Positions 27,405 to 35,691 of a stretch of DNA of 64,000 nt are shown here, one piece after another. The DNA comes from Phocaeicola sp. GTDB lineage: Bacteria > Bacteroidota > Bacteroidia > Bacteroidales > Bacteroidaceae. Location of the stretch: NCBI GenBank assembly GCA_020026225.1, contig JAHHQU010000002.1, forward strand, positions 1 to 64,000. Reading direction: 5' to 3'. The translations under genes were made by a program, and so were the position numbers. Each line of letters begins with the position of its first letter. Within the stretch, counting starts at the first letter, position 1. The notes beneath the pieces were generated by a model that made no database searches, was not told the origin of the DNA, and saw only the letters and a program-made list of their open reading frames with translations.

Positions 27405-29159
27405 ATGAAGTTCTATTGTTTACTTTTCTTTTTAGGAATGTCACTGGCTGGCTGTGTCTCAGATCTTGATGAGATGGCAGCTTCTGAAACCGATGTAGTC
27501 ATCTATGGAAATGACACAAGAGTATTTAATGGCGAAAAGATGAAAAGCAGAGGTTCGTCTCTCATTCAAGAGGGTGACAGTCTCTCCTTATTTGCACAGA
27601 AAGGAATCGTTGCTGAAAACCAAAAGCTCACACTCACAGGCAACTCTTGGGTTTGCCATCCTCCTTTAAAGTGGAGCAAAGAAGTTCTTGACGCAGAGAT
27701 AACAGCCTATTCACCTGAATTCCCTAAAAACGCAGAGGACTTCTATACCCAAGACGGGCAATTGAAAGACTATTTGGTTTGTAAAGGAAACTTTGCATAC
27801 CACACAGCTATCCAACTGCACTTCAACCACTTATTCGCACAATTTTTGTTTGAAGCAGACCCACTGCTGAACAAAGAGCTGAAAAGCATTACCTTCATTC
27901 CATCCGTGAAAGTAAAATCCATCGAACCTTACCAAGCACGTCTATCTTTGGAACCAGCAACGGAACAACAACACATCCATCTTTCACACAGGAAAGATGC
28001 CTCATACTCCATCCTCGTACCTTCCTCCGACACTTTATCCCTGAAAATAGAGATAGAAACACATGCTGGAGAGGTACTGACCAAAGACATCTCCGCCTTT
28101 CGTTGCGAATCGGGCCAATGCTATCGAGCTACAATAAAGAAGAAAGGAAGTCAAATAGGCATCTACAATGCGGAAGATTTCATCGCTTTCTCATACCTTA
28201 TCAACAATTACCCTTATGAAGGACATAATTTAAGCCAATACGGAGAAACAAAAAATGGAGTCACCACTTACTATTTAAGAGAGGACATTCATTTTTCAGA
28301 GAAAGACCGAAAACGCGTACAACAAATTGGAGACAGATTAACCAGTGAACTGAAAGCTACCAAGTTCAGCGACGTATTCGACGGTCAGAACCATACGCTG
28401 CACAATCTATGGATAGAAAAAGAATTCACTAGAGAATCAGGATTGTTCCAACGAATCAGTTCCAAAGGAATTGTAAAAAACCTGTGCATAGAAGGCTCAA
28501 CGGCTAGAGCAGGAAAAAATGTAGACATAAATGGACTCTTATGTGGAAACAACGAGGGCAGAATAGAAAATTGCCACGTCATCAACTCGACCATCATTAC
28601 AACAAAGGGACCCATTGGCGGCATCATCGGACACAATATAGGAACTTTATATAACAGCAGCGTTCAAGGCTTATGCATTGACACGACCAATCCGAGAACG
28701 GAATATCTTGATTTTGCAGGTCTCTGCTTGAACAATACCCCAACGGGCAAAATATTGAATAGCTACGCAGTCAAGATAACGCTGAAAGCCAACAAAAAAT
28801 TGCGAAATAAATATTCGGCCTTAACCTACGCAAATGAAGGCACGATAGAGAACTGTTTCAGTGATTCATGCGACAACAAGATACAAGCACTTTGCTGGTA
28901 TAACAGATCCGAACACATAGAATGGTGCTATTATCCCAAAGAACGCTATACAAACCACTTGATTGGTAAAGGTTCTACCCAACAATACCTCTCGGAGAAA
29001 CACATCAAATACTTTACTCACAGCCAGGAAAGCAAACAAGCAACTACTGATCTTTTGAACGAATGGATTCAAACTCGAGGAGCCGAACTGTATGCAGATT
29101 ATCAGTTTTTACCATGGAAATTGGAATCCGACCTTACCATTACCTTCGATTCCTTCTAG
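27405..29159 (+). CDS. Fimbrillin-like lipoprotein with GLUG-type repeats
   Basis: A 584-residue lipoprotein with lipobox SLAGCVSD. Residues of roughly 30-255 resemble the fimbrillin/Mfa-like fold of Bacteroidales (a beta-rich domain with the HLFAQFLFEA strand where fimbrillins have a similar conserved strand). The C-terminal half carries GLUG-like glycine and asparagine repeats such as LCGNNEGRIENCHV and GGIIGHNIGTLYNSSVQG, typical of surface adhesins. No fimbrial assembly genes are next to it, so it may be a stand-alone surface adhesin rather than a pilus subunit. The fold assignment is by motif pattern only. Confidence 0.65.
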   Translation: MKFYCLLFFLGMSLAGCVSDLDEMAASETDVVIYGNDTRVFNGEKMKSRGSSLIQEGDSLSLFAQKGIVAENQKLTLTGNSWVCHPPLKWSKEVLDAEITAYSPEFPKNAEDFYTQDGQLKDYLVCKGNFAYHTAIQLHFNHLFAQFLFEADPLLNKELKSITFIPSVKVKSIEPYQARLSLEPATEQQHIHLSHRKDASYSILVPSSDTLSLKIEIETHAGEVLTKDISAFRCESGQCYRATIKKKGSQIGIYNAEDFIAFSYLINNYPYEGHNLSQYGETKNGVTTYYLREDIHFSEKDRKRVQQIGDRLTSELKATKFSDVFDGQNHTLHNLWIEKEFTRESGLFQRISSKGIVKNLCIEGSTARAGKNVDINGLLCGNNEGRIENCHVINSTIITTKGPIGGIIGHNIGTLYNSSVQGLCIDTTNPRTEYLDFAGLCLNNTPTGKILNSYAVKITLKANKKLRNKYSALTYANEGTIENCFSDSCDNKIQALCWYNRSEHIEWCYYPKERYTNHLIGKGSTQQYLSEKHIKYFTHSQESKQATTDLLNEWIQTRGAELYADYQFLPWKLESDLTITFDSF

Positions 29160-29208
29160 GAATATGCATTTTTTAGCGGAATCGAATCTGAGCAATCATA
29201 ATTTATTG

Positions 29209-29216
29209 TATTTTTG
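29209..29216 (+). promoter_or_regulatory. -7 element of the coiled-coil protein gene
   Basis: TATTTTTG, 29 bases before the ATG at 29246, with a weak TCTG about 18 bp upstream. Confidence 0.6.
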
Positions 29217-29245
29217 CACTCAAGAGAAATAAAATACCAAGATTT

Positions 29246-30118
29246 ATGAATAAGAATAAAGTACTCGTTATAGCCATTGTAGTTTTAGCCGTTTTTTTTG
29301 CCGGAACATCTTTTTTCGCCTTCTTTCAGGTGAAAAAGAATCATGAGATGACTGAACTTTTTGCGGTTGAGAAGGAAGAAATGGAAAACGAATACAGCAC
29401 TTTCGCTACTCAATACGATGAACTTCAGATTCAAATCAACAACGACTCGTTGCGCGAAAAGCTAGAAAGTGAAAAACTGAAAACCCAACGTCTTCTTGAA
29501 GAATTACGTCAGGTGAAAACAAGCAACGCAAGTGAAATCATGCGTTTGAAGAAAGAGTTGAAAACAGTCCGTGCGGTTCTGAGAACTTACGTCGTTCAAA
29601 TAGACTCCTTGAATAAAATCAATGCAGCTTTAACAGAAGAAAATAAAGCCGTAAAGAACAAGTACCGTGCAGCCACTACGCAAATCAATAATCTCGCCCA
29701 AGAGAAGAAGAGCTTGAATGAAAAAGTTTCTCTTGCAGCTCAGTTGGATGCAACCAATATCGTAGTAACCCCATTGAACAAGCGAGGCAAAAAGGCTCGT
29801 AAAGTAAAAGACACCAAGAAATTCTCTATCTCATTTACTATTGTAAAGAATATCACGGCAGAAACAGGCAACAAGACTTTATATGTCCGCATTGCCAAAC
29901 CGGACAACGATGTACTGGTGAAGAATGCATCGAATGTCTTCAAATATGAAGATAGAGACATCAACTATTCAATAAAGAAATACATAGAATATACAGGTGA
30001 AGAACAAACTGTGACCGTTTATTGGAACGTGGAAGAATTCTTACCAGGAGGTACTTATCACGTATATCTGTTTGCCGATGGCAACATGATTGGCCAAAGT
30101 TCTTTCTTCTTGAAATAA
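29246..30118 (+). CDS. Membrane-anchored coiled-coil protein, unknown function
   Basis: A 290-residue protein: one N-terminal membrane helix (about residues 7-27), a long coiled coil rich in Glu, Lys and Leu (about residues 35-165), a basic linker GKKARKVKDTKK, and a C-terminal beta-rich domain of about 95 residues. Topology suggests a periplasmic coiled coil with a globular end. I do not recognise a named family. It is followed after 9 bases by the S41 protease, so the two are probably co-transcribed and may act together in envelope protein processing (inference). Confidence 0.8.
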   Translation: MNKNKVLVIAIVVLAVFFAGTSFFAFFQVKKNHEMTELFAVEKEEMENEYSTFATQYDELQIQINNDSLREKLESEKLKTQRLLEELRQVKTSNASEIMRLKKELKTVRAVLRTYVVQIDSLNKINAALTEENKAVKNKYRAATTQINNLAQEKKSLNEKVSLAAQLDATNIVVTPLNKRGKKARKVKDTKKFSISFTIVKNITAETGNKTLYVRIAKPDNDVLVKNASNVFKYEDRDINYSIKKYIEYTGEEQTVTVYWNVEEFLPGGTYHVYLFADGNMIGQSSFFLK

Positions 30119-30127
30119 AGATTCAAT

Positions 30128-31501
30128 ATGATTAGAATTAAGAAACTTATAACCTTATTCTCAAGCTGTTTACTGCTTACGGCATGGTTTACGTCGTGCG
30201 GCAAAGACAGATCGGGAGAATATTATGCCTTGATTGCCACTCAGAATTGGATTTATGAAACCATGCAGGAGAAGTATCTTTTCTACGAAGACCTCCCTTC
30301 CGAAGACCAAATAAACTTCTTCAACCGACCGCAGAAATTTGTGGCTTCTATCGTATCTAAGAGAGATCAAAAAAAAGGATATGCATTTTCACATGCTGAT
30401 TCTATTTTTCCATCTCAACGTTCACTCGATAATCCGCTTCCTTCTTTTGGCATAGAGAGTGCTTTGATTCGCTTGCCGAATGGTGCAGAAGCCGTTAGAA
30501 TCATCTATACACAAAAGGATTCTCCCGCAGAAGAAGTCAACTTGAAACGCGGTGATTGGATTATCGCCATCAATGGGAAAAAGATAAACAGTAATTCATA
30601 CCACACGTATATCAGCGAGCCTCAACAAGCTTGTCAGTTCACCTTAGGCAGCTTCAACGGAAAAGAGATTGACACTTTGCAAGTCGTACAAATGCCTGCA
30701 CCTCGCCCGGTCGCTCAGAATAATCTGTTGAAAACTCAACTCATTACAAGTGGCAGCAGAAAAGCTTTCTATATTCTGTACAACGAATTCGGCGAGGATG
30801 AAAAACAGTTGAAAGAGTTGTTTGCTCAAATGGAAACCGTACATTTTGATGACGTTATCCTCGACTTGAGATATAATCCGGGTGGTTATGTAATGACTTC
30901 TCAGGTTTTATGCAGTAACCTTGCTCCTGCTTCGGCTTTGGGACATCCTTTCTTGCAGATGAAATTCAACGACAAGATCAACCGTACTGACAGCTACAAT
31001 TTGGAACCTTCCTTATTGGGTGCTGCATCGCCTATCCAATACCAGAACTTGTATGTGCTGACCACAGACAATACGGCTTCTGCTTCTGAAATTGTAATCA
31101 ACGGTTTGCGTCCTTATTTGAAGGGAAATTTATTCCAAGTGGGTACCAATACCTACGGAAAGAATGTAGCTCAACAATCTTTCATGGATAGCAGAGCCCC
31201 ACAAATCCAATTGTGGCTTACCACTGCAGCACTCAGCAATTCTGAAGATTTCGGAGATTATTTCACCGAAGGACTGAAACCTGATTTTACCATTAAAGAA
31301 AACCTTACAGGACCTTTGGCTCCTTTAGGTGATGAAAAAGACGAATTGATGGTCCCCGTGCTTTATCACATGGCCAACGGTATCTTCCCCACTCCACCAC
31401 CCGTCGAAAAGATGTCAAGAGCCATGAAAGAAAGTAAAGTACTTTTTAATTCAATCGAGAAGAAACCTAAATATTGTTTGTTCAACAACAAGGCTGAATA
31501 A
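30128..31501 (+). CDS. S41-family C-terminal processing peptidase, lipoprotein
   Basis: A 457-residue lipoprotein with lipobox WFTSCGKD. A PDZ-like domain lies at about residues 120-200 (SPAEEVNLKRGDWIIAINGK). The S41 catalytic core follows, with VILDLRYNPGGYV, the nucleophile region TDNTASASEIVING and the lysine region VGTNTYGKNVAQQ. These proteases cut C-termini of envelope proteins with a Ser-Lys dyad. It is anchored in the periplasm or at the surface. It forms a two-gene unit with the coiled-coil protein, ended by a terminator. Confidence 0.92.
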   Translation: MIRIKKLITLFSSCLLLTAWFTSCGKDRSGEYYALIATQNWIYETMQEKYLFYEDLPSEDQINFFNRPQKFVASIVSKRDQKKGYAFSHADSIFPSQRSLDNPLPSFGIESALIRLPNGAEAVRIIYTQKDSPAEEVNLKRGDWIIAINGKKINSNSYHTYISEPQQACQFTLGSFNGKEIDTLQVVQMPAPRPVAQNNLLKTQLITSGSRKAFYILYNEFGEDEKQLKELFAQMETVHFDDVILDLRYNPGGYVMTSQVLCSNLAPASALGHPFLQMKFNDKINRTDSYNLEPSLLGAASPIQYQNLYVLTTDNTASASEIVINGLRPYLKGNLFQVGTNTYGKNVAQQSFMDSRAPQIQLWLTTAALSNSEDFGDYFTEGLKPDFTIKENLTGPLAPLGDEKDELMVPVLYHMANGIFPTPPPVEKMSRAMKESKVLFNSIEKKPKYCLFNNKAE

Positions 31502-31523
31502 ATAGGCATTCCTAATTCACCAT

Positions 31524-31566
31524 AAAGCTTTGCATCTGTTTGCAGGTGCAAAGCTGATTTTTTTGT
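31524..31566 (+). terminator. Terminator after the S41 protease gene
   Basis: AGCTTTGCA (31526..31534) and TGCAAAGCT (31547..31555) form a perfect 9-bp stem, then a T run. It ends 5 bases before the TonB-domain gene start. Confidence 0.78.
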
Positions 31567-31570
31567 ATTT

Positions 31571-32881
31571 ATGAAACGTAAAATCCATTTATTTCCAACA
31601 CTTGTTCTTTGGTTCTGTATATGCTCACTCTTACCGATAAAAGGGGAAGCTGTTACCTCCTCTCTGCACGGTGACGACAAGACAACCTATACGTTTACTC
31701 TTCTGAAAGCTACAGGAGAACCTCAAACGGATGTATTCGTAAAAATCAAGTACGAAAGCAGTAAATATGCTGCCGATTCTAATGGAGTCATCACATTCGA
31801 ACGCAACAAGAAGTCATACAATAAAACCGCAGAATTCTATTTCAACCATCAAACGAAACAATCGGTCAAGACCCTCCTGCTGAATCAAGAACAAGCAGAG
31901 CAAACGTTCTACCTCGACAGCCAAGAAGATATTCAGAACTACAAACGGACGAACCAGCTGTTCCCCATTGAGGGTATAGTAAAAGATACTGATGGAGAAC
32001 CTGTAGAAGGAGCAACAATAAGCATTCAAGGAACCGGAAGAGTTACCTATACGGATGAAATTGGCCTGTTTAAAATTGAAGCTGATTTCAACCATCCCGT
32101 CGTCATTCGTGCTGACGGAATGACCAACCAATCTTTTCCTATCCAACATTTCTTCACTCCCGAAGAAGAAGGTACCCTTGTCGTCATGCAGGCGAAAGGA
32201 CAGCAGAAGGTTTATTCCAGCGTAGAGAAAATGCCTTCTTTTCCTGGGGGAATGAAAGCCTATAGAGAATACCTCGATCACCATTTGGAATATCCAAAGA
32301 AGGCAAAAGAAGCCCAAATAGAAGGCGTGGTAGTAGTGCAATTCATTGTCGAAAAAGAAGGGGAAATAAGCAACGCACGTGTTGTCAGACACCTCGAAGC
32401 CTCATTGGACTCTGCCGCTGTAAGAGCAATCAGAGAAATGCCGTCATGGATTCCTGCTTCCGATTATGGAAATGCTGTACGATGCAAATATTCCTTGCCG
32501 GTATCCTTTAAAATACCTAAGCCTGTCCTTGCTCAAAAAGACAGTATTACAACCAATAACGCACGTTTGGCCATGGACAGCTTAAAAGTGAACTCTCTTC
32601 CTTTGAGAACCAAGCTCGACAGCATTCCATTGGACAGCACTCTACTGGACAGCATGACCATCGACAGCGTGAAAGTAAAGGCTCAGCAGATTCAGTCAAT
32701 CGCAGACAGTTTGAAGAATGTAAACCTGAAGAACGAACAACTTCTTTCAGACAGCACATCGGTCAACAGAGAAGTTCAGGCAGAGGTCAAGAAACGTCCG
32801 AAAGGCTTTGTACGTTTCTTCCGTAAATTATTCGGAATAGAGCGTAAAGAAAGAAAAAGAAATAGCCTCTCGATCAAATAA
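31571..32881 (+). CDS. TonB-C-domain protein with unusual domain order
   Basis: A 436-residue protein. A signal-like N-terminus (residues 6-24) is followed by a beta domain, a carboxypeptidase-regulatory-like domain (about residues 133-185, IEGIVKDTDGEPVEGATISI) and a TonB C-terminal domain (about 228-316, LEYPKKAKEAQIEGVVVVQF). After that comes a 120-residue tail: LDS-type repeats (LDSIPLDSTLLDSMTIDS) and a basic end RFFRKLFGIERKERKRN. In canonical TonB that domain is at the very end, after a Pro-rich spacer and an N-terminal membrane anchor, whereas here it is internal. The start follows a terminator, so a promoter is not obvious. Product class is likely energy transducer or surface regulator. 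Confidence 0.75.
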   Translation: MKRKIHLFPTLVLWFCICSLLPIKGEAVTSSLHGDDKTTYTFTLLKATGEPQTDVFVKIKYESSKYAADSNGVITFERNKKSYNKTAEFYFNHQTKQSVKTLLLNQEQAEQTFYLDSQEDIQNYKRTNQLFPIEGIVKDTDGEPVEGATISIQGTGRVTYTDEIGLFKIEADFNHPVVIRADGMTNQSFPIQHFFTPEEEGTLVVMQAKGQQKVYSSVEKMPSFPGGMKAYREYLDHHLEYPKKAKEAQIEGVVVVQFIVEKEGEISNARVVRHLEASLDSAAVRAIREMPSWIPASDYGNAVRCKYSLPVSFKIPKPVLAQKDSITTNNARLAMDSLKVNSLPLRTKLDSIPLDSTLLDSMTIDSVKVKAQQIQSIADSLKNVNLKNEQLLSDSTSVNREVQAEVKKRPKGFVRFFRKLFGIERKERKRNSLSIK

Positions 32882-33019
32882 AGACTCGTTGAAAAAAGAT
32901 TCAGACTTACAGATAATGCCATCCAAGACTAAAATCAACTGACTCACCGCTACTGAATTTCCACAAAATGACGGTCCAATACCTTAATAAAAGCCGTCTA
33001 TAAATACCTTATTTTTAAT

Positions 33020-33055
33020 GCCCTCCGAATGTTCATTGTCTGACCTTCGAAGGGC
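33020..33055. other. Hairpin 1: imperfect 10-bp stem
   Basis: GCCCTCCGAA (33020..33029) against TTCGAAGGGC (33046..33055) with a single mismatch and a 16-base loop. No T run. Confidence 0.5.
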
Positions 33056-33074
33056 AGTTATAGTATATCCATCC

Positions 33075-33106
33075 ATTTATCTGCTGACATACGTCGGCAG
33101 ATAAAT
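33075..33106. other. Hairpin 2: 14-bp stem with 4-base loop
   Basis: ATTTATCTGCTGAC pairs with GTCGGCAGATAAAT (one G-T wobble) around ATAC. The short loop and long stem make it unusually stable, but no T run follows. Confidence 0.65.
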
Positions 33107-33246
33107 ACTTAAAGGAACAAATACAAGAATGACTCTCTATTGGATTATTAAGGAAAAGCCTTATCGTATGAACTTACGGAAAGCAGCTTTTCAGGAAAGC
33201 CAGTCTAACCTTCCTTGATAGAGATTGAAAAGAAATGGGTACAACC

Positions 33247-33275
33247 GATTCCTAACCGGAGCTTGGTTAGGAATC
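33247..33275. other. Hairpin 3: perfect 11-bp stem
   Basis: GATTCCTAACC (33247..33257) and GGTTAGGAATC (33265..33275) with a 7-base loop. It lies 20 bases from the GH92 terminator and has no T run, so it is not an ordinary terminator. Confidence 0.65.
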
Positions 33276-33290
33276 AATTTATCCTTTATA

Positions 33291-33340
33291 AAAAAAAACA
33301 GGATCCAGATATAAAAAGTCTATCTGAATCCTGTTTTCTC
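33291..33340 (-). terminator. Terminator of the GH20-GH20-GH92 operon
   Basis: On the minus strand AAAACAGGATTCAGATA pairs with TATCTGGATCCTGTTTT (one mismatch), followed by a T run of about nine, downstream of the GH92 stop at 33367. Confidence 0.88.
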
Positions 33341-33366
33341 ATTTACACCCTCTTGTGAACGGTGTC

Positions 33367-35598
33367 TTATTTACAGTGGAACACAAGTTCGCTTCCATGA
33401 ATCAAATCTTTATGAGAGATGCGATACTTTCCGTATTTCTTGCCATTCAAACGAATAGCATCAATATAGCCATCTCCTCCTTCTTTACGGATTACCAATT
33501 CTTCCTTATCCCAATATTTCGGATCTAATTTGATAGTCACCTTATCAAAAGTCGGAGTAGTCAATGAATACTCAGGAACACCCGGACAATCAGGATACAA
33601 TCCCATCATACTGAAGATAGCCCAAGCCGACATCGTACCAGCATCTTCATTACCTGGCAAGCCATTTGGTTTGTCTGTAAAATGCTTAGCCAATAATTCC
33701 TTGACCAATTTCTGGGTACGCCATTCCTCACCCTTGCAATAAGTGAACAAATATGGATAAGCAATATCTGGCTCATTAGCTGGGTCGTAATAACCTTTAT
33801 CAAATACCATCTGAAGCTTGTTCACGAAACGTTTCTGACCGCCCATCAACTTCATCAAACCTTTGATATCATGAGGTACATAGAAAGTATAATTCCAAGC
33901 ATTACCTTCGTGGAAACCAGGAGAAGGTTCGAAGTTCGCTCCTTGCAGCGGATCAAATGGAGAATAGAATTCACCCGACTGTTTGATAGGACGCAAAGTA
34001 CCGAATTCTTTGCAATAATAGTGCTTGTATCCCATTGAACGATTGAAGAACAATTTTGCATCTTCTTTCTTTCCCAAAGCCTGAGCTAAAGTAGAAAGTG
34101 AATAATCAGCGATATAATACTCCAATGCATGAGATACAGAATTATCGAACTGAGACTCCATCGGACAATAACCTCGTTCCATATAGGGATCGTTATCTGG
34201 ACGCATCAAGTTATCCTTTCCTGGAGTTGTAGCCGACTTGTACATGCCTTCATAAGCCAAATTGATGTCAAAGCCACGCAAGCCTTTCATCCAAGAATCC
34301 ACAATCACAGGAATAGAAGGGTCTCCTTCCATTGTATAAGTCTCACGACCATACAACTCCCATTTCGGGAACCATCCGTGTTCCTTATACATACCCATCA
34401 TGGTATGAATCATATCCATCTGACGTTCTGGATATACCAAAGTAAACAGCTGGTGTACATTACGGTAAGTGTCCCACAAAGAGAAGACAGTATAGCGGTT
34501 ATGATTCGTTGTCAGAATTTCATTGCCTTCCATTTGAGGATATTGTCCGTTTACATCCTGCAATACATTCGGATGAATCAAAGCATGGTACAAGGCAGTA
34601 TAAAATACGCTCTTCTGAGATTTAGTACCTCCTTCAACGAGAATTCTACCCAAATCATCATTCCATTTTGCACGAGCATCTTTACGAATCTGTTCAAAGG
34701 TAGTACCTTCTGGCTGTTCCGTATTCAAATTCAAACGTGCATTTTCAATGCTCACAAAAGAAACACCGATGCTTACTTCTACTTGTTCTCCTTCTTCAGT
34801 GTCAAATGAGAACCAAGAGCCGATGTCATCTCCACTCATATCCTTCAAGTATGACTTGTAGAGCTTGTATGAACCTGCATGGGCATCCCAAGCAGCCTCA
34901 GCCTGCATCTCACGCTGCATTTTCCAATAGCCACGTTCTTGTGGAGCCTTGTTGATACGCATCACGAAATAGATGGGGAATACCGCATCTGCTGTATAGC
35001 AGAATGTACCTAACAATTTAGAACCTTCTATTTCACGTTCGTTTACAAAACGTACCGTAGCACCGCTTTCGTTGGTCAATCCTTCGCCCAAGTTCATCAG
35101 CAGATTAGCCTGGCCTTGTGGAAAAGTAAAGCGGGCACGGCTGGTACGTGCAGTAGCGGTCATTTCACAGCGAATACCATATTTAGTCAGAAGATTCGTG
35201 TAATAACCAGGAGTTGCCATTTCATCGGTATATTCACTTCCATAAGAACGGTAATCCACATTCAATTTACCGGTAGTAGGCATCAAGAGAAGAGAACCCA
35301 TATCTGGACATCCCACCCCACTCAAATTGACATGAGCGAAACCGGTCAGGTATTTGTTATTCACCTCATACGGAGTTGACCACCACTGTTTATCTTTATC
35401 AAACTTGTTTTCAGCAGACCCCATTACATTAAAAGGTGTCGCCGACATCATTCCTTGTGGAACTACTGCACCTGGATTGGTCGTACCGAAATTGGTAGTA
35501 CCCACAAATGGATTCACGTAATCAGCAGGCTCTTGAGCAAACAAAGCAACCGCTGCATTACAGACGAAAAGAGATGCTAAAAATAATTTTTTCATCAT
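33367..35598 (-). CDS. GH92 alpha-mannosidase
   Basis: A 743-residue secreted enzyme with signal peptide (cleavage near ALFAQ). GH92 members are calcium-dependent exo-alpha-mannosidases acting on N-glycans, common in gut Bacteroides. The family marks are present: DYVNPFVGTTNFGTTNPGAV near the mature N-terminus, SLWDTYRNVHQLFTL, and the catalytic-acid region LPGNEDAGTMSAWAIFSMMG. Linkage specificity cannot be read from sequence. An adjacent alternative ATG at 35595 is possible. It lies 93 bases after the GH20 gene on the same strand, with a hairpin between, and closes the operon. Confidence 0.95.
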   Translation of the reverse strand: MMKKLFLASLFVCNAAVALFAQEPADYVNPFVGTTNFGTTNPGAVVPQGMMSATPFNVMGSAENKFDKDKQWWSTPYEVNNKYLTGFAHVNLSGVGCPDMGSLLLMPTTGKLNVDYRSYGSEYTDEMATPGYYTNLLTKYGIRCEMTATARTSRARFTFPQGQANLLMNLGEGLTNESGATVRFVNEREIEGSKLLGTFCYTADAVFPIYFVMRINKAPQERGYWKMQREMQAEAAWDAHAGSYKLYKSYLKDMSGDDIGSWFSFDTEEGEQVEVSIGVSFVSIENARLNLNTEQPEGTTFEQIRKDARAKWNDDLGRILVEGGTKSQKSVFYTALYHALIHPNVLQDVNGQYPQMEGNEILTTNHNRYTVFSLWDTYRNVHQLFTLVYPERQMDMIHTMMGMYKEHGWFPKWELYGRETYTMEGDPSIPVIVDSWMKGLRGFDINLAYEGMYKSATTPGKDNLMRPDNDPYMERGYCPMESQFDNSVSHALEYYIADYSLSTLAQALGKKEDAKLFFNRSMGYKHYYCKEFGTLRPIKQSGEFYSPFDPLQGANFEPSPGFHEGNAWNYTFYVPHDIKGLMKLMGGQKRFVNKLQMVFDKGYYDPANEPDIAYPYLFTYCKGEEWRTQKLVKELLAKHFTDKPNGLPGNEDAGTMSAWAIFSMMGLYPDCPGVPEYSLTTPTFDKVTIKLDPKYWDKEELVIRKEGGDGYIDAIRLNGKKYGKYRISHKDLIHGSELVFHCK

Positions 35599-35612
35599 TT
35601 GTTATTCATAGT

Positions 35613-35642
35613 GATTCCGGCAGAGGTCGATCTGCCAGAATC
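35613..35642. other. Intercistronic hairpin between GH20 and GH92 genes
   Basis: GATTC-C-GGCAGA pairs with TCTGCC-A-GAATC: 11 bp plus one C-A mismatch, 6-base loop. No T run, so it may tune mRNA stability or processing between the two cistrons. Confidence 0.55.
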
Positions 35643-35691
35643 GTGTTAGTAATCAAAAAAAAGAGTCCATCCGTCACAATGAGCCATTTCG

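Larger units (their letters stand above)
32882..33290. other. Hairpin-rich noncoding stretch
   Basis: About 410 bases with three clear hairpins (listed separately). A 29-codon open frame at 33129..33218 (begins MTLYWIIKEK) has no support beyond length. Two short ATACCTTA copies lie near 32980 and 33005. No family is recognised. Confidence 0.5.

Noticed and set aside
33129..33218. 29-codon open frame in the hairpin-rich region
   Set aside because: Too short to judge, no promoter; kept only as a note.
32882..33290. CRISPR array or insertion sequence in the hairpin-rich stretch
   Set aside because: The stems differ in sequence, there is no repeat-spacer pattern, no transposase and no terminal repeats.
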